A stretch of DNA of 64,000 nt from Alicycliphilus sp. UBA6560 (lineage in GTDB: Bacteria; Pseudomonadota; Gammaproteobacteria; Burkholderiales; Burkholderiaceae_C), in NCBI GenBank assembly GCA_002434305.1, contig DJJU01000011.1:124001-188000 (forward strand), in the 5' to 3' direction. Below, piece after piece: positions 11,183-18,456 of the stretch (position 1 is the stretch's first letter; each line of letters opens with the position of its first letter). A program made the position numbers and the translations under genes. A model generated the notes under the pieces. The model saw only the letters and a program-made list of their open reading frames with translations, was not told where the DNA came from and made no database searches.

Positions 11183-11815
11183 TCAGCCGCCGGCGACCAT
11201 GCGCAGCGCGCGCGGCTGGGGCAGGCTGAGCACGTTGCCCGTGCCGGAGATCAACCCGTGCTCGCGCAGCTGGCGCAGCACGCGCGACAGCGTCTCGGGG
11301 GCGATGCCCAGCTGCGCGGCGATCAGGCGCTTGCGCTGCTGCAGCGTCACGCGCAGGCTGCCGCTGTCGTCGCTCTGCGCGTGGCGCAGCAGCCACTGGG
11401 CGCAGCGCGCCTCGGCGTCCTGCGCCAGGCGGCTGACGGCCAGTTCGGTCTGGCGGCAGTAGCCGGTGGCCATGTCGCGCAGCAGGATCTGCGCCGACTC
11501 GGGCAGCTGCTCCAGGCCGCGGCGGAAGTCCTCCAGCGGCACGCGGCGCAGCTGTACGCGGGTGTCGGCGACGATGTCCACAGCGCTGGGCTGATCCAGC
11601 AGCGCGGTGGCCGCGTCCAGCCAGGTCGGCCCCTCCACCACACCCAACTGGTGGCGCATGACACCCTCCTCGCGCACGCCCATCAGGACGCGGCCGCTGT
11701 CCAGGTACAGCACGGAGAACGGTTGCTGGTGGCGCTCGCGCAGCACTTCGCCCGCGGCGGCCACCTCGATCTGGGCGGATGGTTCGGAGGACGGGAGGGG
11801 CAACATGGCGCCCAC
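11183..11815 (-). CDS. Crp/Fnr-family transcriptional regulator
   Basis: Regulator of 210 residues with an N-terminal cyclic-nucleotide-type beta-barrel, a dimerisation helix and a C-terminal helix-turn-helix. The recognition helix holds E174-T-L-S177-R178, the E--SR pattern that in FNR proteins reads TTGAT. The N-terminal cysteine cluster of oxygen-sensing FNR is absent (only C120 and C138 are present), so it does not look like an iron-sulfur sensor; a heme/NO-sensing Dnr-like role is possible. It is divergent from a porin gene, with an FNR-like site in the 130-bp interval. ATG 11815 is used; a second ATG three codons in is equally possible. Confidence 0.88.
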   Translation of the reverse strand: MGAMLPLPSSEPSAQIEVAAAGEVLRERHQQPFSVLYLDSGRVLMGVREEGVMRHQLGVVEGPTWLDAATALLDQPSAVDIVADTRVQLRRVPLEDFRRGLEQLPESAQILLRDMATGYCRQTELAVSRLAQDAEARCAQWLLRHAQSDDSGSLRVTLQQRKRLIAAQLGIAPETLSRVLRQLREHGLISGTGNVLSLPQPRALRMVAGG

Positions 11816-11841
11816 TGTGCCGCGCCCCCTCGCCGGGCGCT

Positions 11842-11855
11842 TTGAGCAATATCAA
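11842..11855. promoter_or_regulatory. FNR-like binding site between regulator and porin genes
   Basis: TTGAG-CAAT-ATCAA matches the FNR consensus TTGAT-N4-ATCAA at nine of ten defined bases. It is 27 bp upstream of the regulator start and about 90 bp upstream of the porin start. A weak porin -10 (CACAAT, 11894-11899) would put the site near -58. Confidence 0.65.
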
Positions 11856-11945
11856 AAATGCGCCCCAAGGCCGCCACCGGCCTGCCATTCGCACACAATA
11901 CCCGCGGGCCGCAGGGCCTTTTTTCCCTCAAGAACAGGAAACCCC

Positions 11946-12965
11946 ATGCACCGCAAACTCCTCACGCTGGCCGCCGTGCTGTGCGCCGCCGGCGCCCACG
12001 CGCAAAGCTCCGTCCAGATCACCGGGCTGACCGACGTCTACGCCGGCTCCATCCGCATGGCGGGCGACGCCGGCCGCAGAACCGTCGTCAACAGCGGTGG
12101 CATGACCACCTCGTGGTTCGGCTTCACCGGCACCGAGGACCTGGGCGGCGGGCTGAAGGCCGGCTTTGCGCTGACCTCCTTCATCCAGGTGGACGATGGC
12201 ACGCAGGGGCGCTTTCCGGGCGACACCTTCTTCTCGCGCGACGCCAACGTCAGCCTGTCAGGCGGCTTCGGCACGCTGCGCCTGGGCCGCTGGATGGCGC
12301 CCAACTTCCTGCCCTCCGTGCTGGCCAACCCGCTGGGCGACTCGTTCACCTTCGCGCCGCTGATCCTGCACATGAACGTGCCGCTGTTCAACGCCTCGGG
12401 CTGGCAGGCGACGACGCCTTCCGACACCGGCTGGAGCAACCAGATCGCCTACACCACGCCCGACATCGGCGGCTTCAAGGCCAACCTGCAGTACCAGTTC
12501 GGCGAGCAGGCCGGCGACAACGGCAAGAAGAACGTGGGCGCCAATTTCTTCTATTTCGGCGGCCCGCTGCTGCTGACCGGCTACTACGAGCGCGACCAGA
12601 TCGCCAACCCCGGCCAGGGCGCCTACCTGGGCACCACCAAGAAGGACTGGATGCTGGGCGCCGCGTATGACTTCACCGTCGTCAAGCCCTACCTGACCTA
12701 CGGCCAGGCCGAGGCCGACAACCTGCCGGGCAAGGCCAAGACGCTGCAGCTGGGCCTGTCCGCGCCGCTGGGCGCCGGCAAGGTGCTGGCCTCGTGGGCG
12801 CGCACCGAACTCACCGCCGCCGACGTCGACCGCAAGACGCTGACCGTGGGCTACGACTACAACCTGTCCAAGCGTACGGACGTGTACGCCATGCTGATGA
12901 ACGACAAGATCACGCGCCAGAGCACCGGCAACAGCTTCGGCGTGGGCATCCGCCACCGCTTCTGA
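11946..12965 (+). CDS. Outer-membrane porin (Gram-negative OmpC-like)
   Basis: Outer-membrane beta-barrel of 339 residues. It has a clear signal peptide (MHRKLLTLAAVLCAAGAHA, cleavage before QSS). The N-terminal barrel strand SVQITGLTDVY and the GFTGTEDLGGGLKAGF motif are typical of betaproteobacterial trimeric porins, and the protein ends in an aromatic residue (RHRF), the outer-membrane assembly signal. An AGGA precedes the ATG. Upstream lies an FNR-like site shared with the divergent regulator; downstream a strong hairpin terminates transcription. It is probably a general diffusion pore whose expression follows the neighbouring regulator; the solute is unknown. Confidence 0.92.
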   Translation: MHRKLLTLAAVLCAAGAHAQSSVQITGLTDVYAGSIRMAGDAGRRTVVNSGGMTTSWFGFTGTEDLGGGLKAGFALTSFIQVDDGTQGRFPGDTFFSRDANVSLSGGFGTLRLGRWMAPNFLPSVLANPLGDSFTFAPLILHMNVPLFNASGWQATTPSDTGWSNQIAYTTPDIGGFKANLQYQFGEQAGDNGKKNVGANFFYFGGPLLLTGYYERDQIANPGQGAYLGTTKKDWMLGAAYDFTVVKPYLTYGQAEADNLPGKAKTLQLGLSAPLGAGKVLASWARTELTAADVDRKTLTVGYDYNLSKRTDVYAMLMNDKITRQSTGNSFGVGIRHRF

Positions 12966-12982
12966 GCGCCCGCGGGCCGGGC

Positions 12983-13020
12983 AAGCCACGCGGCGCCGCC
13001 CGCCGCGTGGCTTTTGCTTT
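12983..13020 (+). terminator. Rho-independent terminator after porin gene
   Basis: Stem AAGCCACGCGGCG / CGCCGCGTGGCTT (13 bp) around a short CCGCC loop, followed by TTTTGCTTT. Confidence 0.85.
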
Positions 13021-13031
13021 TCGCCCCGGAA

Positions 13032-13096
13032 AATTTCAAGCCAAAACGGGCTCCAGCGCCCGTCAGTCAAGCGCCGGAAGCTCATCTATTCATAGC
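13032..13096 (-). repeat. Family I palindromic element, copy 4
   Basis: Contains TTTCAAGCC, CTCCAGCGCCCGTCAGTCAA, GCGCCGGAAGCTC and ATTCATAGCA, a diverged copy between the porin terminator and the HIT gene. It ends 20 bp before the HIT start, upstream of that gene's GGAGG. Confidence 0.75.
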
Positions 13097-13115
13097 AAAG
13101 ACGGAGGTCACCGCC

Positions 13116-13553
13116 ATGCCCATGTTCGTGGACACCTCGCCCCCCGGCGAGTGCATCTTCTGCCGCCTGGCGGCGCGCCAGATCCCCGCCGCCCTGGTGT
13201 GCGAGGACGAGCTGACCCTGGCCTTCATGGACATCGGCCAGGTCACCCCCGGCCACGTGCTGGTGGCCACGCGCCGCCACGCCGCCACCCTGGCCGACGT
13301 GACGCCCGAAGAAGCCGCCGCCGTCATGCAGACCGTGCGCCGCGTGGCGCTGGCCGTGCAGGCCGCCTTCGACCCGGCCGGCCTGACCCTGCTGCAGGCC
13401 AACGGCGCCGTGGGCGGGCAGACCGTGGGGCACTTTCACATGCATGTGGTGCCGCGCCATGAGGGCGACGGCATCGCCCTGTCCTGGCCGCGCAAGGAGC
13501 CAGGCGCGCAGGTGCTGCAGGACTACGCGGCCCGGCTGCGCGCGGCGCTGTGA
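13116..13553 (+). CDS. HIT-family nucleotide hydrolase
   Basis: Small cytoplasmic protein (145 residues) of the histidine-triad superfamily, whose members hydrolyse nucleoside phosphoramidates or dinucleoside polyphosphates. The triad is HFHMHVV (HxHxHxx). An N-terminal CIFC pair (C13, C16) resembles the zinc site of Hint/HinT-type proteins. ATG 13116 has GGAGG eight bases upstream. The last bases overlap the start of miaA as GTGA, so the two genes are co-translated. The substrate cannot be read from the sequence. Confidence 0.9.
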   Translation: MPMFVDTSPPGECIFCRLAARQIPAALVCEDELTLAFMDIGQVTPGHVLVATRRHAATLADVTPEEAAAVMQTVRRVALAVQAAFDPAGLTLLQANGAVGGQTVGHFHMHVVPRHEGDGIALSWPRKEPGAQVLQDYAARLRAAL

Positions 13554-14521
13554 CGCACGCCCGGGCCGCCATCGCCCTGGCCGGCCCCACTGCCTCGGGC
13601 AAGACCGACGCCGCGCTGGCCATCGCCCGGGCGCTGGCGCCGCGCGTGCCGGTGGAGATCATCAGCGTCGACTCGGCCCTGGTCTACCGCGGCATGGACA
13701 TCGGCACCGCCAAGCCCACGCCGGCCGAGCGCGCTGCCGTGCCGCACCACCTGATCGACATCCGCGACCCGCGCGAGGCCTACAGCGCCGCCGAGTTCGT
13801 GCAGGACGCCACGCGGCACATCCGCGAGATCCAGGCCCGCGGCGCCCTGCCGCTGCTGGTGGGCGGCACCATGCTGTACTTCAAGGCGCTGATGGACGGC
13901 ATCGACGACATGCCCGCCGCCGATCCCGACGTGCGCGCGCGGCTGGACGCCCAGGCCGCCGCCGAGGGCTGGCCCGCCCTGCACGCTCGCCTGGCCCAGG
14001 TGGACCCGCAGACCGCCGCACGGCTGGCGCCCGGCGACAGCCAGCGCATCCAGCGCGCGCTGGAGGTATGGCACGTCTCCGGCCGGCCGCTGTCGAGCTT
14101 TCATACGACAAAAACAGGAGCTGCCAGCGCAAGCCCCATGGGCGCTGGAGCCCTTTTTTCCTTGGAACCGCAAGACCGCGCCTGGCTGCACGACCGCATC
14201 GCCCGGCGCTTTCACGCCATGCTGGCCGCGGGCTTTCTGGACGAGGTCATGCGCCTGCGCGCGCGCGGCGACCTGCACCCCGACCTGCCCAGCATGCGCT
14301 GCGTGGGCTATCGCCAGGCCTGGGAATCGCTGGACGGCCTGCATCCCATGGCCAGCCTGCCCGAGCGCGGCATCGCCGCCACGCGCCAGCTGGCCAAGCG
14401 ACAGATCACCTGGCTGCGTGGCATGCCGCAGCGCCGCACCATCGCCTGCGACGCACCCGGCGCCACCCAGGAGCTGGTGCGCGCCGTCTGTGCGCACGTC
14501 CAATCGGACATGGCCGCATGA
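13550..14521 (+). CDS. miaA: tRNA dimethylallyltransferase
   Basis: Transfers a dimethylallyl group to N6 of A37 in tRNAs that read UNN codons. The 323-residue protein has the P-loop GPTASGKT (residues 12-19), the DSALVYRGMDIGTAKPT substrate motif, DIRDP, and YFKALMDGI. The GTG start overlaps the HIT stop (GTGA). Residues about 183-205 (HTTKTGAASASPMGAGALFS) are encoded by a family I repeat lying in the variable insertion after the GRPLS segment. The frame stays intact and flanking conserved motifs continue, so the enzyme is probably functional. Its substrate dimethylallyl diphosphate comes from the pathway that includes dxs and ispA, 20 kb away. Confidence 0.95.
   Translation: MTHARAAIALAGPTASGKTDAALAIARALAPRVPVEIISVDSALVYRGMDIGTAKPTPAERAAVPHHLIDIRDPREAYSAAEFVQDATRHIREIQARGALPLLVGGTMLYFKALMDGIDDMPAADPDVRARLDAQAAAEGWPALHARLAQVDPQTAARLAPGDSQRIQRALEVWHVSGRPLSSFHTTKTGAASASPMGAGALFSLEPQDRAWLHDRIARRFHAMLAAGFLDEVMRLRARGDLHPDLPSMRCVGYRQAWESLDGLHPMASLPERGIAATRQLAKRQITWLRGMPQRRTIACDAPGATQELVRAVCAHVQSDMAA
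14099..14165 (+). repeat. Family I palindromic element inside miaA, copy 5
   Basis: Reads CGACAAAAACAGGAGCTGCC, then AGCGCAAGCCCCATGGGCGC, then TGGAGCCCTTTTTTCC. The phase used (GCT GCC AGC GC) is the same as in the copy at 17017, giving Ala-Ala-Ser-Ala. Confidence 0.78.
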
Positions 14522-15195
14522 GCACGGCACCCTTGCTGCAACTGCGCGGCCTGGCCCGGCGCTACGGCGCGCAGGCCGTGTTCGAGAACGTCGATCTGCA
14601 GGTGCAGCGCGGCGAGTTCGTGGCCATCGTCGGCGACTCGGGCGTGGGTAAGTCCACGCTGCTCAACTGCCTGGCCGGTCTGGACCACTGGGACGCCGGC
14701 CAGGTGCTGCACCAGGGCCTGGACCTCGGCCCGCTGGACGACACCCAGCGCGCCCTGTGGCGGCGCGCCCACGTGGGATTCGTCTTCCAGGCCTTCCACG
14801 TCCTGCCGCACCTGGACGTGGCGCAGAACGTCGCCCTGCCGCTGATGCTGCTGGGCCGGCCCGACCCGCAGCGCGTGCAGCAGATGCTGGACGCCGTGGG
14901 CCTGCACGGCCTGGGTGGGCGGCTGCCGCAGCAGCTCAGCGGCGGGCAGCTGCAGCGCGTGGCCATTGCCCGCGCCCTGGTGCACCGCCCCGCCCTGCTG
15001 CTGGCCGACGAGCCCACCGGCAACCTGGACCCGGGCACGGCCGCCCAGGTCATGGATCTGCTCGTCGCCCAGACGCGCGAGCACCGCGCCGGGCTGGTGC
15101 TGGTCACGCACTCGGATGCAGCGGCGGCGCGGGCCGACCGCAGCCTGCGGCTGACGGCGCAGGGCATGCGGGCGGCCGCGCACACGCAGCCCTGA
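14518..15195 (+). CDS. ABC transporter ATP-binding protein (LolD/AttE-like)
   Basis: Cytoplasmic ATPase of 225 residues in the MacB/LolD-type exporter class. Motifs: Walker A GDSGVGKST, Q-loop at FVFQAFHVLP, signature LSGGQLQRVAIARAL, Walker B LLLADEPTGNLD, and the switch His in VLVTHSD. It overlaps miaA by ATGA. Its likely partner, the FtsX-type permease, starts 592 bp downstream on the same strand, with an hsp20 gene on the other strand in between. With AttH at 20725 this resembles the AttEFGH system described for Agrobacterium-type clusters. The cargo is unknown, possibly an envelope lipid or lipoprotein. Confidence 0.9.
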   Translation: MSTAPLLQLRGLARRYGAQAVFENVDLQVQRGEFVAIVGDSGVGKSTLLNCLAGLDHWDAGQVLHQGLDLGPLDDTQRALWRRAHVGFVFQAFHVLPHLDVAQNVALPLMLLGRPDPQRVQQMLDAVGLHGLGGRLPQQLSGGQLQRVAIARALVHRPALLLADEPTGNLDPGTAAQVMDLLVAQTREHRAGLVLVTHSDAAAARADRSLRLTAQGMRAAAHTQP

Positions 15196-15216
15196 GCCCG
15201 CGCAGCCCCCCCCGCT

Positions 15217-15651
15217 TTATTCGATGGACAGGCGTTGGACGCGGCCGCCCTGCTTCTTGGGCAGCGTCAGGCTCAGCACGCCGTTGTCGTAGCGGGCCTT
15301 GCACTGGCCGGCCTCGACCTCCATCGGCAGCTGGAAGCTGCGCGCCACCGCGCCGTAGTAGCGCTCGCTGCGCAGCAGCTTCTCGCCGTCCTTCTTCTCG
15401 TCGTGCTGGCGCACCTCGGCGCGCAGCGTGACCACGGCGCCGTCGACCGAGACGTGGATGTCTTCCTTGGGCACGCCGGGCAGTTCGGCCTGCACGGTGT
15501 AGGCGCCGTCGTCCTCCTTCACGTCGATCTTGATCTGCGACGGCTGGGGCAGGTTGTCGCCGTGCAGCGGGCGCACGTAAAAGCCGGGGGCGAAGTCCTT
15601 GAAGAAGTCGTCGAACAGGCTGCTGCTGCCACGAGAAACCAGAGAGTTCAT
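15217..15651 (-). CDS. Small heat shock protein, Hsp20 family
   Basis: ATP-independent holdase chaperone of 144 residues. The alpha-crystallin domain covers about residues 38-140: DVKEDDGAYTVQAELPGV at its start, then the C-terminal strand motif NGVLSLTLPK. ATG 15651 is chosen because a perfect AAGGAG lies seven bases upstream. A longer start at 15669 would place that sequence inside the coding region. Upstream is a sigma-32-type promoter, and the leader can pair with the Shine-Dalgarno. The gene lies between the two halves of an ABC transporter, on the opposite strand. Confidence 0.94.
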   Translation of the reverse strand: MNSLVSRGSSSLFDDFFKDFAPGFYVRPLHGDNLPQPSQIKIDVKEDDGAYTVQAELPGVPKEDIHVSVDGAVVTLRAEVRQHDEKKDGEKLLRSERYYGAVARSFQLPMEVEAGQCKARYDNGVLSLTLPKKQGGRVQRLSIE

Positions 15652-15658
15652 GTCAAAG

Positions 15659-15689
15659 CTCCTTTTCATGAGGCAAGTACACAAAGAAG
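15659..15689 (-). promoter_or_regulatory. Possible RNA thermometer helix masking the hsp20 ribosome site
   Basis: In the hsp20 leader, CUUCUUU (15689-15683) can pair with AAAGGAG (15665-15659), the Shine-Dalgarno, over seven base pairs including one G-U, around a 17-nt loop. It is weak and rich in A-U, as expected of a heat-melting element. It does not match ROSE or FourU exactly. Confidence 0.4.
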
Positions 15690-15728
15690 AGAGGTGGAAC
15701 AGGCCCGCCGGTCGGCGGGATAGCGGGT

Positions 15729-15756
15729 AAATACGTACGCCGGCGCGGCTTTCAAG
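15729..15756 (-). promoter_or_regulatory. Sigma-32-type heat-shock promoter of hsp20
   Basis: On the minus strand, CTTGAAA (15756-15750) matches the sigma-32 -35 consensus exactly. After 13 bp comes ACGTATTT (15736-15729), which keeps the ATTT half of the CCCCATNT -10. The predicted leader is about 70 nt and contains a CCCGCCG/CGGCGGG hairpin. Confidence 0.75.
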
Positions 15757-15787
15757 ACCACCCGGGCGCGGCCCGCACAATGTCCCC

Positions 15788-18376
15788 ATGGCTGGCTTTT
15801 TGCGCACCCTTTCCTGGGAGGACATGCGCCGCAACCCGGGGCGCAACCTGGTCGCGGCGGCCGCCGTCATGCTGGGCGTGGCGCTGGCGCTGGCCGTGCA
15901 CCTGATCAACGCCTCGGCGCTGGACGAGTTCTCGCGCGCCGTGCGCGCTGCCGGCGGCCAGCCCGACCTGCAGCTGCGCGCGGCGCGCGGCGCGCTGCCC
16001 GAGCAGGTGTTCGCCACTGTCGCCGCCGCGCCGCAGGTGGCGCGCGCCGCGCCGGTGTTGGAGCTGGCGGCCACCGCCCGGCGCGACGCGCCCGGCCGCA
16101 CCTCGGTCCCGGTTGCCCTGCGCGTGGTGGGCGCCGACGCGCTGGCCCTGCCCGCCATGGCCCCGCAGCTGATGCCGCGGCTGGCGCCCGGCGCCGACCG
16201 GCTGGCGCTGTTTGCCCCGGCCACCGTGTTTCTGAACGCCAGCGCCGCGCAGGCGCTCGGCCTGCAGCCGGGCGCGGACGCCCGCCTGGCGCTGCAGGCC
16301 GGGCTGCGGCAGGTGCAGGTGCGCGTGGCCGGCAGCGTGGCGGCCGGCGGCGCGCCGCTGGCGGTGATGGACATCGGCGCCGCGCAGGATCTGTTCGGCC
16401 GCGGCGGCGAACTGACCCGCATCGACCTGCTGCTGCAGCCCGGCGCCCGGCCGGACGCGCTGCAGCGCCACCTGGCCGCCCTACCCGGCTGGCCGCCCGG
16501 CGCCGTGCTGGCCCCGCCCGGCAGCGCCGCCGCGCAGGTGGACCAGCTCTCGCGCGCCTACCGCGTCAACCTGACGGTGCTGGCGCTGGTGGCCCTGTTC
16601 ACCGGCGCCTTCCTGGTGTATTCGGTGCTGGCGCTGTCCGTGGCGCGGCGCACGCCGCAGCTGGCGCTGCTGGCCGTGCTGGGCGCCACGCCGCGCCAGC
16701 GCCTGGCCCTGGTGCTGCTGGAGGCCGGCCTGCTGGGCGCCCTGGGCAGCGCCGCCGGCGTGGCGCTGGGCACGGGCCTGGCGGCGCTGGCCCTGCGCCT
16801 GCTGGGCGGCGACCTGGGCGGGGGCTACTTCAGCGGCGTGCAGCCGGCGCTGCAGTGGAGCGGCGCCGCCGCGCTGCTGTACGGCCTGCTGGGCGTGGCG
16901 GCGGCGCTGGCCGGCGGCTGGTGGCCGGCGCGCGCGGCCCAGCGCCTGGCGCCGGCCCCGGCGCTCAAGGGCGTGGGCCTGGCCGAGACCCGCGCCGCAC
17001 GCGCCTGGGTCGGTCTGCTTTTGATAGCTGCCAGCGCTTTGCTGGCGCTGCTTCCGCCCATTTTTGGCATCCCTTTGGCGGCCTATGTGTCGGTGGGTCT
17101 TCTGCTGGTCGGCGGCATTGCCCTGCTGCCCTGGCTGGTGCAGCTGCTGCTGGGCCTGCTGGCGCCGCTGGCGGCACGCGGGCCGCTGCGCCTGCTGGCG
17201 CTGGCCCGGGCCCAGCGCCAGCGCGCCAGCGCCGCCGTGGCCGTGGGCGGGGTGGTGGCGGCGCTCAGCCTGTCGGTGGCGCTGACGGTGATGGTGGCGA
17301 GCTTTCGCACCTCGGTCGACCAGTGGCTGGGCGGCGTGCTGCCCGCGCCGCTGTACCTGCGCGCGGCCGGCAGCGTGGCGGGCGACGATGCGGCGGTGTT
17401 CCCGCCCGACTTTGTCGGGCAGGTGGAGCGCCTGCCGGCCGTGGCGCGCGTGCAGCCGCTGCGCGTGAGCAGCGTGCAGATCGCCCCGGGCCGGGCGCCC
17501 GTGGCCCTGCTGGCGCGGCCTTTGCTGCCCGATGCGTCCCATGCCCTGCCGCTGCTGGGCGCACCGCTGCCCGTGCCGCCGGGGCGCGTGGGCCTGTACG
17601 TGAGCGAGGCCGTGGTCGACCTGTACGGTGTGCGCCCGGGCGCCGACTGGCCGGCGCTCTCAGAGTCTTTTAGGCCTGTAGCGCAGGCGGGGCAAGCGCA
17701 AGCCGCTTCTTTTTTCATAGCGGGCGTGTGGCGCGACTACGTGCGCCAGCACGGTGCCATCGCCATCGACCGGCAGGACTGGGTGCGCCTGACGGGTGAC
17801 GCGCGTGCCAGCGACCTGGCGCTGTGGCCGGTGCCCGGCGCCAGCGACGAGACCGTGCGCGCGGCCGTGCTGGCGCTGGCGCACGCGCAGCTGGGCGCCG
17901 ATGCGCAGGCGCTGGAGTTCACCTCGGCCGGCGCCATCCGCGCGCGCTCGCTGGCCATCTTCGACCGCAGCTTTGCCGTCACCTACTGGCTGCAGGCCGT
18001 GGCGATCGCCATCGGGCTGTTCGGCGTGGCGGCCAGCTTCGGCGCCCAGGTGCTGGCGCGGCGTAAGGAGTTCGGCCTGCTGGCCCACCTGGGCCTGACG
18101 CGGCGCCAGATCCTGGTCGTGGTGGCCGGCGAGGGCGCGGCCTGGACGGCGGTGGGCACGGTGGCCGGCACGCTGCTGGGCCTGGCGGTGTCCGTGGTGC
18201 TGGTGCACGTGGTCAACCCGCAGAGCTTCCACTGGACCATGGACCTGACCGTGCCCTGGGCGCGCCTGGCCGCGCTGGCGCTGGCCGTGGTGGCCGCGGG
18301 CACGCTGACCGCCTGGGCCACGGGCCGCATGGCGGCGGGACGGGACGCGGTCATGGCGGTGAAGGAAGACTGGTAG
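15788..18376 (+). CDS. FtsX-type ABC transporter permease (AttFG/LolE-like)
   Basis: Inner-membrane permease of 862 residues with the double-FtsX layout: an N-terminal membrane helix, a large periplasmic region, a bundle of helices, a second periplasmic domain and a final bundle (YWLQAVAIAIGLFGVAASFG, then the terminal helices). ARRTPQLALLAVLGATPRQR and ARRKEFGLLAHLGLTRRQI are the two coupling helices of this family. It pairs with the ATPase at 14518. Two family I repeats are translated in it: residues about 410-428 form part of a membrane helix, and about 625-645 lie in the second periplasmic domain. Both keep the frame. Confidence 0.9.
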   Translation: MAGFLRTLSWEDMRRNPGRNLVAAAAVMLGVALALAVHLINASALDEFSRAVRAAGGQPDLQLRAARGALPEQVFATVAAAPQVARAAPVLELAATARRDAPGRTSVPVALRVVGADALALPAMAPQLMPRLAPGADRLALFAPATVFLNASAAQALGLQPGADARLALQAGLRQVQVRVAGSVAAGGAPLAVMDIGAAQDLFGRGGELTRIDLLLQPGARPDALQRHLAALPGWPPGAVLAPPGSAAAQVDQLSRAYRVNLTVLALVALFTGAFLVYSVLALSVARRTPQLALLAVLGATPRQRLALVLLEAGLLGALGSAAGVALGTGLAALALRLLGGDLGGGYFSGVQPALQWSGAAALLYGLLGVAAALAGGWWPARAAQRLAPAPALKGVGLAETRAARAWVGLLLIAASALLALLPPIFGIPLAAYVSVGLLLVGGIALLPWLVQLLLGLLAPLAARGPLRLLALARAQRQRASAAVAVGGVVAALSLSVALTVMVASFRTSVDQWLGGVLPAPLYLRAAGSVAGDDAAVFPPDFVGQVERLPAVARVQPLRVSSVQIAPGRAPVALLARPLLPDASHALPLLGAPLPVPPGRVGLYVSEAVVDLYGVRPGADWPALSESFRPVAQAGQAQAASFFIAGVWRDYVRQHGAIAIDRQDWVRLTGDARASDLALWPVPGASDETVRAAVLALAHAQLGADAQALEFTSAGAIRARSLAIFDRSFAVTYWLQAVAIAIGLFGVAASFGAQVLARRKEFGLLAHLGLTRRQILVVVAGEGAAWTAVGTVAGTLLGLAVSVVLVHVVNPQSFHWTMDLTVPWARLAALALAVVAAGTLTAWATGRMAAGRDAVMAVKEDW
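17017..17070 (+). repeat. Family I palindromic element inside permease gene, copy 6
   Basis: Reads CTTTTGATAGCTGCCAGCGC, then TTTGCTGGCGCTGCTTCC, then GCCCATTTTTGGCATCC. It encodes the helix segment LLLIAASALLALLPPIFGIP. Confidence 0.8.
17660..17721 (-). repeat. Family I palindromic element inside permease gene, copy 7
   Basis: On the plus strand it reads AGAGTCTTTTAGGCCTGTAG, CGCAGGCGGGGCAAGCGCAA, then GCCGCTTCTTTTTTCATAGC. It encodes SESFRPVAQAGQAQAASFFI. This is the opposite orientation to copy 6 in the same gene. Confidence 0.78.
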
Positions 18377-18456
18377 CGCAGGCGGCAGGCGGGCCGCAGA
18401 TCGGGGACACTGCAGGCCCCCCGCGTCTGCCCCGCCGCTCGCCTTCTTCCCCGTTC

